Of a stretch of 64,000 nt of DNA, positions 49,062 to 60,731 are shown piece after piece. The notes below the pieces were generated by a model, which was not told the origin of the DNA, made no database searches, and saw only the letters and a program-made list of their open reading frames with translations. This stretch comes from Voacanga thouarsii (Eukaryota > Streptophyta > Magnoliopsida > Gentianales > Apocynaceae): the NCBI GenBank assembly GCA_026120185.1, contig JANUWF010002200.1, positions 3,656,001 to 3,720,000 of the forward strand, read 5' to 3'. A program made the translations under genes and the position numbers. The stretch's first letter is position 1, and the number at the start of each line of letters is the position of its first letter.

Positions 49062-50284
49062 AGCCTATCAGGGAAAATATTTCTCGTTCCTTGGCTTATT
49101 CTTATGAAATCTCAGAAGCGTATGCTTTTTGGAGTTCAAGTTCAGATTACACAATGGCCAGCCAGTCCAACGAGCCTAAATCAATCTATGACTCACTGCC
49201 AAGGTCTGTCATATTTTATTTCCTCTTTTGCGCTTTCTGCAGTTTTGAATATATTTCTGTATTTTTAAGGTGATTTGCTTTTTCATTTTTGCTTATGCAT
49301 TCGATGCTGTGGGTTCTTCCTACTGTTCTGTGTGTTGAAAGTTGGGGATTTTGAGTGGTCGTGTTGAATTCTTTGGCTATCCATTTCATTAGTTTTGTTT
49401 ATTGCTTGGGTAGCGAGAGAACCAAGTAATTCTGGCCCCATCTATTTCTCGCGGAAAAAGAACACTTACTAAGGGGTGTAAGTGTGAAGAATGTTAACAA
49501 TTAATGTAGATCATAAGTGTGAAGCATATGTGTTCAAACTGAGTTTAGTTGTAATGGGTTCAAAGAGTTGGAACCTAATTGGATTCTAATACGATATGAG
49601 AAAACCAAAGAGGGAAAATCACAGTAGACTTCTGCAGTTGTTGGTTCTTGGAAAGTCCTAATGCTGAACAGAAAGAAACATTTTGCACATCTTAAAGGGG
49701 AAAAAGAATGAAACTTGAGTTGCAAAATTGTTATTTTCATTAGAAACTGAATTTGTGTTGGTCTCCTAACTTTGTTCCAGAGGATTCATTTTCAGTCCTT
49801 TAAGAGGGAAAAACAAGAAGTCTTTGGTGCACCAAAATTGTGCAGATTTATGAACAAATATGCAAACATTCTTTGAAGTGCTTAATGAGGCACCATCCTT
49901 CACCCGTTCTCCCTCTCCTTGCTAGAAGATCAATGTTTATAGACTTCATTATAGACATTTGGTGTGTCACTGTTAGTCTAAATTCCAATTAGTGTTCCTT
50001 GGTACTGCTTATAGATCTGTGTAATCACGTCATGTTTATTGCAGTAGAGATATAACTTGTTATTTTGCATTATGTTGCTATCCCATTATCAATCAGTTTC
50101 ATGCATCTATAATATATTTAAGAATTGAATGTCTTGTTCTTTCTAATTATAAGTCGCCAATAGTCAACGCTTGTTCTAAAACTATTTCAATGCTTTTCAA
50201 TTTGCAGGATGCTAAAGGAAAAGATGTTGATCTGAGCATCTACAAGGGAAAGGTCCTCGTGATCGTCAACGTTGTTTCACAATG
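49062..50284 (+). pseudogene. Glutathione peroxidase (GPX6-like, mitochondrial type), first exons only
   Basis: Exon 1 (49062-49203) encodes a Ser-rich presequence end, FWSSSSDYT, then MASQSNEPKSIYD from the ATG at 49154. It ends at AAG before GTCTGT. Exon 2 (50208-50284, 77 nt) follows a TTTGCAG acceptor and encodes [19 protein letters not shown], then VNVVSQ, and stops at a GTGTGC donor where plant GPX genes splice. One base is missing near the exon 1 end: IYDSLPR replaces IYDFT.K, so the frame is broken. The catalytic Cys codon would be completed at the exon 2/3 junction, and exon 3 onward is absent. Intact family members reduce peroxides using thioredoxin. Its location inside the CACTA element suggests capture. 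Confidence 0.85.
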
Positions 50285-51359
50285 GTGTGCATGAGATGTA
50301 ATTGGTTATCCTCTTCTTATTTTGACCTATAAATTTTTCACTGAGGAGATAATTTTCATGTAAAATCTATCTTATATGTCAAATTATGTCAAGTAAAGAT
50401 TGAAATTTACTCCAGTATTTTTTTATTAATTTCTTGCGGGACTTTGAAGCTGCTTTTCCCCTTCTTTCTTTTCTGTGAGATGCTTGCCAACCATTTGGAA
50501 CCAAGATTTTGTTTGTGGGAAATTTTGTTATGACGGTAACTTTGCTAGTTTTCTTTTAATGTTTAGTAATTCTTCATTTGAGATATTATAGGTCCATTGG
50601 AGCACAATTAAAACTTTCTTGAAAATTAATGAAAATATCTTTTAGGTTTTCATTTATTGGTTACAAAAATTAATGAAATTAAATGTTAATATTTCATTTT
50701 TTTGGGTTGAAATGAAATTATTTTATTACCTAAAAATAAATATTACAATATAGGAAAGCTGGACTTTCTACATCAAAGAAGATTCTAAGTCATTATCATC
50801 TTTGCTGTGTATATCACTTGCTATGTAAACTTGTATGAATTTGTTTATATGATATTTTGACCCGAGGGGATAATTTTCATGTAAAATCTATCTTATATAT
50901 CATGTCAAGTAAAGATTGAAATTTGCTCCATTATTTTTTGTCTATTCATTTCTTGTGGGACTTTGAAGCCGCTTTTCTCCTTCTTTCTTTTCTGTGAGAA
51001 GCTTGCTAACCATTTGGAACCAAGATTTTGTTTGTGGGGAATTTCCTTATGACGGTAACTTTGCTAGTTTTTATTTTAATGTTTAGTAGCTCTTCATTTG
51101 AGATATTATAGGTCCCTTGGAGCATAATTAAAATTTTCTTGAAAATTAGTGAAAAATATCTTTTAGGTTTTTATTTATTGGTTACAAAAATTAATGAAAT
51201 TAAATGTTAATATTTCTTTTTTTTTTGTGGTTGAAGTGAAATTATTTCGTTACCTCAAAAATAAATATTACAATACAAGAAGACTGGACTTTTTACATCA
51301 AAGGAGATTTTAAATCATCATCATCTTTGTTGTGTATATCACTTGCTGCAGAAACTAGA
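50285..51359 (+). repeat. GPX intron 2 part with a tandem duplication, period about 519 bp
   Basis: Sequence after the exon 2 donor contains GATAATTTTCATGTAAAATC, GGGACTTTGAAGC, CATTTGGAACCAAGATTTTG and TGACGGTAACTTTGCTAG, once from about 50340 and again from about 50860 (TGACGGTAAC at 50531 and 51050). The copies differ at a few per cent of sites. No exon 3 is found downstream. Confidence 0.7.
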
Positions 51360-52199
51360 AAATTTGTTTATCTCTTATTGTAAAGATGTATGTAAAAGTT
51401 GTTTTGCGACTTATTTAGTTAAAATTAAAACCATCTATTATCTAAATGTATTCACAAATATTCTTATATAAATCTCGATTATTTCATAAATATGTTTTTA
51501 AATTTTTTGAATACATTATTAACATATACTAATATATAAATTTAATATTGTAAATATATCATTAGCAAAAGACGATTAACTAAGGAAAATACAGGAACTT
51601 GATCTCGCGCCTCGCGTAAGACAGTTCACTAGTGTATATATCAGTAAACATGTTGATAGATAAATGTGCTAATGAAAACTACATTAGTGAGCACTTGCAT
51701 TTAAATCTACAAAGATTCCAAAATTTTCTTGCAAGGTTTCTCTGGTCATTGTTGCAAGAAAGATAAGATTCTGGAGATCCAAAGGAAAGTATTGCCGATG
51801 TATTTGCTTTTGTGAGTTCTTCATTTTCCCCCTCTTTTGGGAGGTGAGGAAGATGGAGGTTTGAGGAAGACATTGAGTTCTTTTTTCTGCTTAGCAATAG
51901 TATTAGGTGGTGAAAAAAGGTTAGTAGTACCCAAGTGTTGGTAGCTTATTATGAAATCATTGGACTTTTAACTTTGAGTACATTTATTGTCAAGTTTTTT
52001 TGGTCTTGGTTTTTGAGGTGCTTATTTCCCTTTGGTCTCTCACGAGACAATAGATTTCTTGGCACCAATTGTATGTATAAATTGAATGATGAAATTCTAG
52101 TCATAGTTAACTCTTGTCTTTTTTTTAGTGTATGGAGCTAAATTTATCTGTTTGCTAGTTCTTATCTATTATATTTTTTCTAATTTGATTGGCTAATAA
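51360..52199. other. CACTA interior, no supported gene
   Basis: AT-rich DNA. The minus frame 51897-51679 (MLSRKKNSMSSSNLHLPHLP onward) sits in a slightly GC-richer patch but has no domain I recognise and no visible splice context. Confidence 0.4.
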
Positions 52200-52983
52200 T
52201 TATTGTCATTCTTATTATCTATATATACAAACAATAGTATAAACAAATGTTTTGATATTTGTGTGACAAAAATTTTGCTATTTAATCATGTGACATTCTC
52301 GTTTTCATCATAAATAAATTAATATTTAATTTTATATTTTGTGATGATTCATATTGTTTAGTGACTTTTTTTTTTAAATAATGAGTGATGAAAATTACGC
52401 CACCTATTTGTGTGACGTTTTTTATTTTTTTCATTAATAGTTAAACATTCATGTCATATTTTTTTACGATCCATGTTGTTTAGTGACGTTCTTTTCTAAT
52501 AATGTGTGACATATATTACATCATTTATTTGTGTGACGTTTTCATTTTCATCAATAATAGATTAATATTCAACTCATATTTCATGACAATTTATGGTATT
52601 TGATGACGCTATCTTTATGATAATAGGTGACGACAAATACAACACCTATTAGCGTGGCATTTATATTTTTGTCACAAATAGTTAAACATTTAACTCATAT
52701 TTCATGACGATTTAAGATATTTTGTGACAATTCATAAGTTATTTTATGACAATATTAAATGTCACAAAAGCACAGTTATAACGTGACGTTTTTATGAAAT
52801 GCTACATGTTATTTATCAATTTGTGACAAAAAATTATATTGTCACTGTATATCTTTAGTGATGGTGAAAAGGTGACGATCAATATGACGATATAAAAAAT
52901 GTTATAAAATATTATGCATGGCGAAAATTAAATATTATGTGACGTCATTAGGTGTGCCACTAATTATCAATTTTGGTGTAGTG
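52200..52983. repeat. right TIR and subterminal repeats of CACTA element
   Basis: GTGTGACGTTTT, TTTAGTGACG, TATTTCATGACGATTTA and TGTCACAAA words recur in both orientations, mirroring the left end. The terminal CACTACACCAAAATTG (reverse strand) ends at 52983. Confidence 0.7.
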
Positions 52984-54060
52984 AATATTTTGGTTAAAAA
53001 GAAGTTATTCAAGCAATGGAGAAAGCCCATTGTAGTATTTATAAAGCCCACCAATCTAGTTCAAAGTTTCATTTTTGCATCAAAGGAATAGGATACTATT
53101 GGCTGACTATGGTGAAAGTTTGTTTAGATTATGCTCGAAGATGTCAAGTATGCTAATTCAAGATAAATTATATATATCAACTTCCTGAGCCATTGCGTTT
53201 GATAGTTGCTTTATGGCTATTTGATGCATGGGGTTTAGATATTGTTGGATTGCTGTCAAAGTCTTCTGCTAGGTATTTCTATATTTTTGCTATAACAGAG
53301 TACTTCTCTAAATGGGCAGAATCTGTAGCATTAAAAGAAGCAAAGAAGGAGAATGTCATTAATTTTATATATGCAAACATTATCTATCAATATAGCATTA
53401 ATTGATATATCATCACGGGTAATGTCAAACCTTTTTACAATAGATTGATAGACAAGCTTTGTGAGAATTTTAAGTTCAAGCAACATAATTCGTCTATGTA
53501 CTATGTCCCAACCAATGGACTTGCCGAAACTTTTAATAAGACTTTGTACAATTTTATTGCAAAAAGTTGTGACTAAAAAAAAGGGAATTGGCATCTTCGT
53601 GTTGGAGAAGCACTTTGAGTATATAAGACCACTTATTGCATTCCAACTCAAGCTATCCTACATACGTTGGTGTACGGCATGAAGGCAATCCTTCCATTAG
53701 AGCAAAAAATTCATTTTTTAAGTATCACCATTCAAGAAGGACGCACCAAAGAAGATAATGTCCGTCCCAGACTTGAAGAGTAAGAAGTAATTAAAAAGAA
53801 ATTAGAGGCACAACAATGACTAGAATGTACCAAGCATGTGTTTTCAAGGTCTTTAACAAAAAAGTGCATTCTCATTCTTTTCAAGTTGGTGATCTAGTGC
53901 TCTTTGTGAATAGGTCAATCAGCGTTGGATATAAACCAAAGAAGTTGACATCAAAGTGGATGGTCCATAGGTTATTCAAGAAGTCTACTCGAATAAATCT
54001 TATAAAATAGTTTTTGATGATATATTAAGAATTTGTCTAATCAACGGTAAATATTTGAAG
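52984..54060 (+). pseudogene. gypsy integrase, main part
   Basis: It resumes the text lost at 32218. The zinc finger part reads EVIQAMEKAHCSIYKAHQSS, GYYWLTMVKVCLDYARRCQV. The core reads WGLDIVG, YFSKWAESVALKEAKKENV, a site where relatives have TDNG but here TGN (catalytic Asp lost), then PTNGLAETFNKTLYNFI, which keeps Glu. The C-terminal part reads FNKKVHSHSFQVGDLVLFVN. Stops, such as one in FG-stop-KEVIQ and one in SCD-stop-KK, and shifts mark it as dead. Confidence 0.75.
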
Positions 54061-54430
54061 CGATACTATACATAAATAGATACTCTTTAATTGCATGAGC
54101 CTAAACTGCAAGATACTTCTAGCCTACATAAGTTTAAACTATGTAAAGACAGCCACTAATAGTGTAGTATGTGATTAAACTGCTAAAACACTCAATCAAG
54201 TCTAAATTGGTAAATAAATAGATACTCCTAACCCACATGAGTTAAAATTGTGAACAATGCACTCGCAAACCATATCCATCTATTTTGAACTACATTTGAC
54301 TTGATTCTTAGGTTATTCTTAAGATACGTAGGCATTTTAGAAGAAAATTTCTAAATTCAATCACACTCTTTCATCACTTCTCATTTTTCGTTTGTTGCAA
54401 TCAAGTTATGGTTTATTGCAAGTTATGATA
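54061..54430 (+). other. gypsy spacer downstream of pol
   Basis: Non-coding in my reading. Phrases resembling CCTGAGTTTAAACCGTGAAGACAGCC (here decayed and in two or three copies around 54105-54250) occur in relatives between pol and the antisense ORF. Confidence 0.4.
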
Positions 54431-57430
54431 TTAGTATTTACAACAAGTGCAAATACATATATGAAAAGAAAAAGGAGAGTTGAGACAAGATGGAAGAAAT
54501 ATATTATTGATGCTAACAAAAAAGCAATCTTGTTTTACAAGAGGGAAAAAAAAAAAATACAACTGTTTAAAAGAAGTATAAAGTGCTACAAGATACCAAG
54601 GAAAAGGTTTAAAATTTTCTAAGTCTTGTTGAATTACCATCAAATGCTCTCTCATGTTCTTTAAGTTGGCTTCATCCTCTTCATTTAGTGTAAGGATAGT
54701 TTGAAGTGAAACAAGCTCTTTTTTTAGGGAAGAACAAGTGGACTCCACTTTTAAAAGTTGCTATTTCTTTTCCTTAAAAGTAGTTAAAAGCTTTCTCTCA
54801 TATTTCTTTGAGCGTTTGAACTTCCTTTTAAGAGCAGTAATGTTGGCCTTAAATATTTGAAAGTTGGCTTTGCTTTCGTAAACTTGATTTATAAGGTCAC
54901 CTTTTTTAGCTTCAGCGTCATCTAAGTGTTAGCTAACAGCAGAAAGCGATTGTGCATGAGACTTCTTTCAAGCTTCTTTGAAGATGTAGATCTAGCAGTC
55001 TCTAATTTGCATGCGTTAACAAAGAAAGACTGTAAGAGATCATCCATTGGTGATAAATAAACAACAGAGTCCTTGTTGAGTTCTTTAAGGATATAGTGAG
55101 CTTATTTCTCAAGTGAAGAGACTTGCTCAATAGGCATTTATTGGATCCTTTAGTAAAATTGGTTCCATACATCCATAACAAACATTTTTTTTGCAATTTG
55201 ACATTAAGGGCTCTCTTCAGAAGGTAGAAATGATTGAACAATGTTGATAAACTACTACCTTGGATTTTCAATCCTCGTGCTAAGAATATGAGGTGTCTAT
55301 GTCCTTATAAATATTTTGCTAAGAGAAATGAGAATCATTGATTGAGTCTTGAGAATAAGCTTTCTCATCAAAGATTACAACATAGCATTCCTAAATGAAG
55401 AAGAATGGTAAAGAAGTTAAGTCAAAAGAAAATAATAATAATAAATACAAAAAAAAGAGCTAGCTTTACCTTATCTTGGAAGGTCACGTGGTCCTTGGAC
55501 TCTTAGTTCAAAGTTGTGATTGCTACCTTGGTTCGCTTCCAACAATGATCTTTACTATTAGAACTGACTTCTTAAAATTGATGCAACTCCTTTCGTTTTG
55601 AAGACGTCAAAAGTCTCTCTATAGCAAAATCATGATTTGAAAAACAATATCTATCCTATCTTGAAGAATTTTCTAACTCCTTTGAAGCGTTAGGAGTACT
55701 AATATCTTGATGGAGTTTCTTTTGGGAGTAATGTAAACTTTCCACCTTCTTAGATGCATATTTTTGGAACTTTAACATTGAGATGTGATCTTCAAAATAA
55801 GCTCTATGAACTTGTTCTCACTATACTTTATACTCCGAAGTATAGTGCTTCATTATACTATAAGGAGTGGTTGAAAATGTTGCATTGGTTATCATTTCAC
55901 GAAGTGTGCATCTTACCCAAAGACATAAACTATTTATTAAGGTGGCCTTATGGGTTGAAATCTCAAAATGGCCTGGAATATCTTGCAAGAATCTAAATTA
56001 GCGATTAAAATGATGTGGGCTATAAGGCTCAATAATGAAGTGTTTATCCTTCCACAAAGTAAGAAGACTTGAACAAAAGCTCAAGAAGTAAAGTTATTCC
56101 TTTAGGAGAGCTATCTCATTTTGAACAAAGTTATGCTTTTTGTGTTTGGTAAGAATATTCGTAGCCTAAACAATGATTTCACTTCTATAAATTTGCTTGC
56201 AGGATTCATTCTTCACCAAAGTACTTTCTACTATTTTCATCAAAATAACTGCTATTGGAGGGATGTTAAAGTCTTGAAAGATTTCATAATGGGTTTTGAA
56301 GTAGTATGCAAGCCATCCATTTATATAATGAGTTGGAAAGATAGATTTCTCCTCACTTGGATAATGGGAGTTGGAAATATGATTAACCCTTTGTTAATAC
56401 TTGTTGAGATGGGAATTGTCAAATTAACTCGTTTCCCATGTGCCATCAAACTCGCCATTTTGAAAGTACGTAGATGGATGATATCTACTTCTTCATTAGG
56501 CAAGACAAAGATGTAAAGCCAACATGACAAGAAAGCCGCAAGGAATGTTTGGTCTTTGTTGTGGTTTTTAATGCCCAACTTTGAAAACAAAGCTTTCTCC
56601 TAATATGTCTATATAGCATGTGGTGGAATGACTTTGCATGAGTTGTCAATGAATTTGGAGTCTAATATCCTTTCTTCTCTTGGAGCAGGTATTGTATACT
56701 TTATTGCTCTTTTGAACAAGGAGTTGAGCCACTTATGGATGGAGACACCAAAGTTGTTATCATCCTTTTTGATTAAGTAGTTTACGTGAAAGAGATGTTC
56801 ACAATTCATTTGAAGAAATCACTTGCTATCATGGTCCATACCAATGAGTTCTATGGCATAAGAAATAACTTTGTTGTAATAGGTTCCAAGTATTGGTAAG
56901 CCTCCAAATTCGTGTAAATCCCACAATGAGATAGACACTTTGCAGTCGTTGTCAAGAGCGTGTTGGTGAGAGGGTACCAAGTTTCTCAAAAGATTTTGAG
57001 AATATTGAAGTTGTAATCACACGTAAAAAGTGATGCATATACAACCTCATAGATATTTACAGATCTTAAGTATCTTGCACAACGACTTAAAACGTCATGT
57101 GTCCATTTACAATATCTCTCTCTAAAGCGAAACCTGCCTAAGAAGTTAAGTGGTGAAGTCTAATGGATCTCCTTTTGAATTATTCAGCATCCAGGCGAAG
57201 GTAGCACGTTAGATTGGGTTTGAGGCTAATGATTTAAGGAGAGAAGAATCCATACATTTGAGGAGCGAGTGCCTTTAAAATTGGCTTCCATTGACTATTC
57301 CTTCATTAGTTGTTGGAGTGTCGAATTTGGTAGAGACCCTGCATATTTGCCAAACGTTGCCTCATAAACTATCAAATTCATTCCCACTTCCATTGAGTCA
57401 TTTTCGTTGCTATGAATAACTACTAGTTGG
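54431..57430 (-). pseudogene. Antisense plant-mobile-domain (PMD) ORF of the gypsy element
   Basis: On the minus strand, pieces in several frames give VSISLWDLHEFGGLPILGTY, then CEHLFHVNYLIKKDD, KWLNSLFKRAIKYTIPAPRE and FLAAFLSCWLYIFVLPNEEV with FKMASLMAHGKRVNLTIPI. This is the plant mobile domain (aminotransferase-like) pattern, known from MAIL-type host proteins and as an extra ORF in transposons. The 3' part (54748-54600) reads SLKKELVSLQTILTLNEEDE, then ANLKNMREHLMVIQQDLENF, a coiled-coil-like tail as in such ORFs. It lies between pol and the 3' LTR and opposite to them. Stops and frameshifts are many. A role in silencing or mobility is only inferred from the family. Confidence 0.7.
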
Positions 57431-57840
57431 CTTGAAGAAGATCGCAAATTTGAGAATTACACCTTGATTGGACCTATAAAAAAAAGAAAAAAAAAAGAAG
57501 AGAGAAAAAAGGAGTCAATTTTGGGAAAAAAGGAAAAAAAAAAAGTCTATTCCAAAGGAAAACAAAGTTAGTTTCTAAAATAAAAAAAAAAAAGAAGACG
57601 AAAGAAAAGTAAAAAAAAAAAAGTTAGTGAAAAAAAGGGTTCGTCTAAGATTTTCATGTAGGCAAACAAGAAACAAAAAGGTGAAAAGCAAGAAGACTAG
57701 AGGACAATTAGCATGACTTGCATGTTGAAAAAAAACAAATAAATAAAAACGAAGGACATGCATAACTTCAGTGATGACCAGTGAACCATAAAAAGAAAAA
57801 AAAAAGGCAATGTTAAGAATGATGATATTCTTGGTTGCAA
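57431..57840. repeat. A/G-rich low-complexity stretch
   Basis: Runs of A with interspersed G (57478-57640 most dense) without coding pattern. It belongs to the gypsy 3' region, upstream of the hAT insertion. Confidence 0.6.
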
Positions 57841-58409
57841 CACATAACATTGTCTTGTGGGCTGGCCTGCATGGTTTTGGGCCGTGTCGGGCCGGTCCTT
57901 AGCTATGCAGGTCAGTCCCACACAATTGCGGGGCAGTCCGTGCTAGCCCTGAGCCCGACATTGCCCGGGCCCTAGGTCTTTGAGGCCCGTGGGCCAGGTG
58001 AGCCAGGTATGGGCCTTTCCTTTCTCCTTCTTTATTTTTTTTTTCACTTAATTCAATTACAAATTTTAATGTTCACTTGCTTTGTAATTTTTTATTATTA
58101 CTTAAATAACATGATTATTTAAAATCATAAAAAAGCCACCTTGAAGTGGTAGGGGGTTTAGCTTAGACGCCTACCAGTTTCGTTAATTAATAAAATAAAG
58201 ATTACATAAAAGGGGGACTTGATGCCTAAACCTCTTAAAAATATTATAATAATAAAAATTTAAAAACAGAATAAATATTCTAAAAATAAAATTAAACAAT
58301 TACATTATATTACTTATCCTAAGTTCCAAACTATTCGAATACTAAACTAACTATTTAGCTTACCCTATTCATCATCTAAGTCATCATCAACAATCCACAA
58401 TTGACTGTT

Positions 58410-58950
58410 CTATCTTTGGTTGCGAATCAACTACTACAACACATTAGCATTTTCAAAGTATGAAGAGTCAATCGATATCTTCTTTCATCAATTATTTGAA
58501 CGCTCTCACTAAAGACACTTTCTGAAGGCACTATGGAGACAAGTGTTGTCAAAAGGTCATGTGCAATTTTAGATAAAATTGGGTATTGATTTACATGAGC
58601 GTTTCACCAACCACAAATGTCAAAATATTGATCTTCATTTCTACCAAATGCTGCATCTCGTAAATTGCTATCTTTATTTTCTAACTTCGGCTGCGAACTA
58701 ACTACTACAACACATTAGCATTTCCAAAATATAAAGAGTTAATCGAGATATTCTTTTATCAATTATTTGAACGCTCTCACTAAAGACGCTTTCCGATGGC
58801 ACTATGAGGATAGGTAGTGTTAAAAGGTCACGTGCCATTTTAGATAAAATTGGGTATTGATTTATATAAACCTTCCACCAACCATAAATGTCAAAATGTT
58901 AATCTTCATTTTCTACCTAATGCTGCATCTCGTAAATTGTTATCTTATTA
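58410..58950 (-). repeat. 271-bp tandem duplication of the hAT dimerisation-domain segment
   Basis: ACTACTACAACACATTAGCA at 58431 recurs at 58702, and the whole unit follows (TCAATTATTTGAACGCTCTC, GATAAAATTGGGTATTGATT, AATGCTGCATCTCGTAAATT), a constant 271-bp offset. The copies differ at roughly a tenth of positions by eye, so the duplication is old. Confidence 0.85.
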
Positions 58951-60731
58951 TAGGTGGTAGATGATATTTTTTTACGCTTCATGGTACCATATGGATTAAA
59001 TATTGATGAAATCGAAGAGGTAAATCTTTGTGGTGGTTGAAATTGACTGCTAGATGATGATGACGAACCTTACCTACTTAAAGTAACAGAACTAGAATAA
59101 AAAAACTAAAACTCATACAAATTATATATGTCAGATAGAGTTTTAACCGTTTTATTATGCATTGCCTAAGTATTTGAGATTCATCAAAATCTAATGTTTC
59201 ATATAGATATTTAATAACACTATGAAATTCAGTCGTTTTTACTTGAGGATTCATACACAATGCCATACAATATAAAATAGGAATATCTTCATAATATTTT
59301 TTATAATTTTTAAACATACTTTTCATAAAATAACTATATTGGAGATGTTCCATATACTCACAAAAAATATGTATTACCGTAGCAAATGTTGGAAGAATAT
59401 GATGAGTAGTTGAATAATGAGACCTCGATAAAAGTTCAATTGCTTCTTTAAAAGAAAATAAAAATGTTGAAATCGCAGTACAATTTTCAAAATAAGTTTC
59501 AGTTAGTTGAGGTTAAAAATTTTACTACTACAAAATTCAATAAGTTGATTTTGAAAAGGTATAACACTTTCAAACATATCTAAAGTTGAGTTCCATATAA
59601 TTTTACAATATAATCTAAATTTTTAAAAGATATTCCTTGTTCTCAGCATAAAGCCATAAAATTTTGTTGCCAATTTGGAGAAATTTTAATAAATAAAATA
59701 ACATTTATAATTATATTAAAAATATCATCAACATATTTATATTATTCCTTAACACACAAATTAAATATATGACAAGCACACCTAGTATGAAATAAAATAC
59801 CATCTAACATAAGATTCATTGTAATTTTCAAAATTGTTATGTTAGAATCATTATTTGAAGTGTTATATAAAGAAACAGAAATAATTTTATTTAAAATCCT
59901 ATATTCACGATATGTTCGAGTAATCATTTTATACCTACATGAGGATATTCAAATAATTTAAAACAAATAATTTTTTTGGTACTAATCAATCATGATCTAT
60001 CTAATGATATGTAATGCATAAATAAGATTCATTAGTAATTGCAATCCAACCATCACTAGTAAGAGCAAATTTGCAATTATAAGAATCAAACTTAGCAATT
60101 AGACACTCTTTTATTTCTTTATATATCTTTATTGTATTATTTTTTAATGTTGTTCTAGAAATTCTTTTCCATGCATGTTGGCAATTGTTTTGCATGTATT
60201 GTTCATAATGTGAATTTTTTACAAAATTAAAAGGTAATTTAGTTTGAATAATCATTTTAGCAAATCCATTTTTTTTAATGATCGTATTGAAAATTACTTA
60301 TAATTTGATCTCATGTAGTATGGATTTGTTGTTGTTTAATTAGGTTTTCTAACCAATCATTATGTGACATTTCCATATATCTAACTAACGTTTCTGTCCC
60401 TCCTCCCTTATAATGTGCATATACCACCCTATAAATTTTTACATATTACCCTATCATTATCATTATCATTTTCAAAAAGATTCTAAACCATAGATGTTTT
60501 TGCTTTAACTATAACTTCTAAAATTTTACCGTCATCTTGACTCATATTAGATTCATTAGGATTAATAGTTGGAGTTGGTTGTGATTGTGAAATACTAACA
60601 CTAATCCTACTAGGGCCTTCATTTTCATTACTTATTTTATTAATTATGAAATTCAATACTGAATCTATATTGAAATCAAAATGTGCAGATGATTGTGATG
60701 AAGAAAAATGATGATATTGATTTGTATCCAT
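58433..60731 (-). pseudogene. hAT transposase
   Basis: Minus-strand reading from 60731: MDTNQYHHFSSSQSS leader, then a BED-finger-like HYKGGGTETLVRYMEMSH near 60430-60340, MIIQTKLPFNFVKNSHYEQY at 60255, FALTSDGWIAITNESYLCIT (DDE-domain start), SLYNTSNNDSNITILK with CACHIFNLCVKE (59927-59742), and CMALCMNPQVKTTEFHSVI. At the C-terminus, DLLTTLVSIVPSESVFSESV followed by IIDERRYRLTLHTLKMLMC is the hAT dimerisation domain. Many stops make it non-functional. The catalytic D in TSDGW is present. The C-terminal segment is duplicated (see 58410-58950). Confidence 0.7.

Larger units (their letters stand above)
32219..52983. mobile_element. CACTA (En/Spm-type) transposon carrying gene fragments
   Basis: The right end is CACTACACCAAAATTGATAA on the reverse strand; the left end reads GACTATAACAAATTTGACAA, with the first base changed. 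They share a 28-bp imperfect terminal inverted repeat that continues ATTAGTG(G/A)C. Both ends hold many subterminal repeats of the GTGACG/CGTCAC type, a CACTA hallmark. The insertion splits the gypsy integrase precisely. The expected 3-bp target duplication is not clear (CTA and AAT). Without copia-1 the element is about 8.3 kb. No TNP2-like transposase was recognised, so it is non-autonomous. Confidence 0.75.

Noticed and set aside
56121..56516. A 131-codon plus-strand frame
   Set aside because: It is the antisense of the plant-mobile-domain ORF, which carries the recognisable motifs.
57575..57921. Phe/Leu-rich minus-strand frames
   Set aside because: They are translations of an A-rich low-complexity stretch.
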